Source of the DNA: an uncultured Chloroflexota bacterium
GTDB lineage: Bacteria > Chloroflexota > Anaerolineae > Aggregatilineales > Phototrophicaceae
NCBI GenBank assembly: GCA_937864975.1
Contig: CALMDI010000881.1
Coordinates: 1-6,889 of the forward strand
Length of the DNA: 6,889 nucleotides
Reading direction: 5' to 3'
Position numbers and translations under genes: made by a program
Shown: piece after piece, positions 5,957-6,889 of the stretch
How the letters are laid out: every line of letters starts with the position of its first letter
Numbering within the stretch: position 1 is the first letter of the stretch
Notes under the pieces: generated by a model
What the model was told of the DNA's origin: nothing
Database searches by the model: none
What the model saw: the letters and a program-made list of their open reading frames with translations, nothing else

Positions 5957-5984
5957 ATCATAGCAGCGTTGTCTCAAAGATCAA
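5957..5984 (-). promoter_or_regulatory. surE promoter, probably leaderless
   Basis: Read on the minus strand: TTGATC (5984-5979, four of six -35 matches), a 16-bp spacer and TATGAT (5962-5957, five of six -10 matches). Only 6 nt separate the -10 from ATG 5950, so the transcript would start at about the start codon. No Shine-Dalgarno is evident. If translation instead starts at 5923, the leader would be about 27 nt, also with a weak ribosome site. Confidence 0.5.
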
Positions 5985-6036
5985 GCGGGTCAGCCGTCTA
6001 CCTTAAGAGGATGAATCAGGGGCAAACGGGGGCAGG

Positions 6037-6889
6037 TTACTTCACGCGCTGGTCGTACCAGCAGGGCAGACTGAGCGCCCGCGCCACGTGCGCCCCGGCG
6101 GTTTGCAGCGCGGTTTCGATCCGATCTACGGTGAGCGGCACGATCATGTCTTCGGCAGGGAGATCGCTCTGAACCGGCTTTTCTTCAACCTGTCCGTGCT
6201 CGATCAGGGGGACGAAGCGATTGTCCAGCAGGTGCAGGTTCAGCTCGCCGTAGTGAGTGGTGCGCTTGCCGTTCTTAACCTTTTTGCCGACGACCTGCGA
6301 CACGTAAACGGAGTCCATGTCTTGCGCGTCCACGCGCCAGCGCTCGCTGCCGCCGCGCAGGGCGACCACCCGGCGCGCCGCGCCGTCCACGACGATGCGA
6401 TTGGGTGTCGTCATCAGTTCGTAGACCTGTCGTGCAATCAGAACGATCAGCAGCAGCGCCGAGACCAAGCCCAAATAGGGGAGAAATTCCGGCTTCGGCA
6501 GGGCAATCCCGGCGTAGAGCGTGGTGATCGACAGGATAATGTAGATAATGCTCCAGAACAGATACCACAGGACGCGCACCAGCTTGCTGCGTCCCCACGT
6601 CGAGGCGCGGGTGAATTCCAGCGCCGAGGGACTCGTCTGCTCCAAACGCCAGTTGTCGAGCGTAAGCGGGAGCGGGGGCAGTTCCGAGGGAAGCACGGGG
6701 GCGGCGACCGCCGCCAGTGGCTCGTCCCCGCGCGGCGCGATCAGGTCGAACGGGCGTGTGAGCGCGCGCGCCAGCGAATCGCACGCCTGCGCCGCGAGAT
6801 CGGCGTACAGGTCACGATCCGGGTCGGGCCAGTGCGCCACCTCGCACCAGCGGCTGCCGCGCGGTTCCGCCAGTTCCGGTTCCAGGATA
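6037..6889 (-). CDS. Membrane protein of unknown function with two TM helices and a PH-like C-terminal region (5' end outside window)
   Basis: The frame is open to the right edge, so the true start is not seen. The visible part is 283 residues and ends in TAA at 6037-6039. It begins with a soluble acidic and proline-rich region (about 1-95), including DLYADLAAQACDSLARAL and a PPLPLTLDNW stretch. Two closely spaced membrane helices follow, about 104-129 (VLWYLFWSIIYIILSITTLY) and 134-155 (PYLGLVSALLLIVLIA). The rest is a beta-rich region that starts NRIVVDGAARRVVALRG and contains DMDSVYVSQVVG and HYGELNLHL. It resembles the PH-like domains found behind a pair of helices in many bacterial membrane proteins, but I do not recognise a named family. 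Conserved catalytic residues are not evident. A GTG at 6840 is in frame but has no special support as a start. The gene is upstream of surE on the same strand with 86 bp between, and surE has its own promoter. Confidence 0.75.
   Translation of the reverse strand, partial: ILEPELAEPRGSRWCEVAHWPDPDRDLYADLAAQACDSLARALTRPFDLIAPRGDEPLAAVAAPVLPSELPPLPLTLDNWRLEQTSPSALEFTRASTWGRSKLVRVLWYLFWSIIYIILSITTLYAGIALPKPEFLPYLGLVSALLLIVLIARQVYELMTTPNRIVVDGAARRVVALRGGSERWRVDAQDMDSVYVSQVVGKKVKNGKRTTHYGELNLHLLDNRFVPLIEHGQVEEKPVQSDLPAEDMIVPLTVDRIETALQTAGAHVARALSLPCWYDQRVK

Noticed and set aside
6838..6840. GTG 6838-6840 as the true start of the membrane-protein gene
   Set aside because: The frame stays open for 16 more codons to the window edge and no ribosome site favours this codon, so the gene is treated as partial.
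1..6889. CRISPR array, toxin-antitoxin pair, prophage or defence system
   Set aside because: No regularly spaced repeats, no nuclease, integrase or structural phage genes and no small paired toxin genes are visible. The only mobile element supported is the IS982-type insertion.

Overview
The window is a stretch of bacterial chromosome with moderately high GC content. The gene types and their protein sequences (a short sulfotransferase-like N-terminus, a secreted protein of tandem PPC domains, a SurE with the GINYGEN...TISGTVGAALEA signature, a stand-alone receiver domain and several unnamed small proteins) look most like an environmental Chloroflexota (Anaerolineae-type) genome. That placement is from memory of such proteins and is an inference. 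There are no rRNA or tRNA genes, CRISPR arrays or phage genes.

Layout. (1) Bases 1-976, minus strand: an open reading frame that runs off the left edge. It reads as a mosaic: the N-terminal half of a PAPS-type sulfotransferase, then in frame the C-terminal part of a penicillin-binding protein 2 (PBP2) dimerisation domain, then a GC-rich, Ala-rich tail I cannot place. (2) Bases 1035-1376, plus strand: a stand-alone copy of the small domain found inside NIF3/YqfO proteins, diverging from the mosaic gene. (3) Bases 1375-2377: a two-level inverted repeat between convergent genes. It is split by a complete 906-bp IS982-family element (1411-2316) with 15-bp terminal repeats and a 5-bp target duplication (ATCCT). 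(4) Bases 2385-3875, minus: an exported protein made of four PPC domains. (5) Bases 4014-4409, minus: a single-domain response regulator. (6) Bases 4598-5005, plus: a small SpoIIAA-like protein divergent from the regulator. (7) Bases 5030-5950, minus: the nucleotidase SurE. (8) Bases 6037-6889, minus: a membrane protein of unknown function that runs off the right edge.

The genes do not form one operon or one visible pathway. Strand changes are frequent (divergent at 976/1035 and 4409/4598, convergent at 1376/2385 and 5005/5030). The only plausible functional pair is the receiver protein and its divergent SpoIIAA-like neighbour, which share a 188-bp control region. The PPC-domain gene and surE each have a near-perfect -10 box 6-7 bases before the likely start codon, which suggests leaderless mRNAs.

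The observations most worth a second look are the sulfotransferase/PBP2 mosaic, which is either a real recombination product or an assembly chimera, and the precise insertion of the IS982 element into the loop of a pre-existing hairpin. I see no convincing new multi-gene system.
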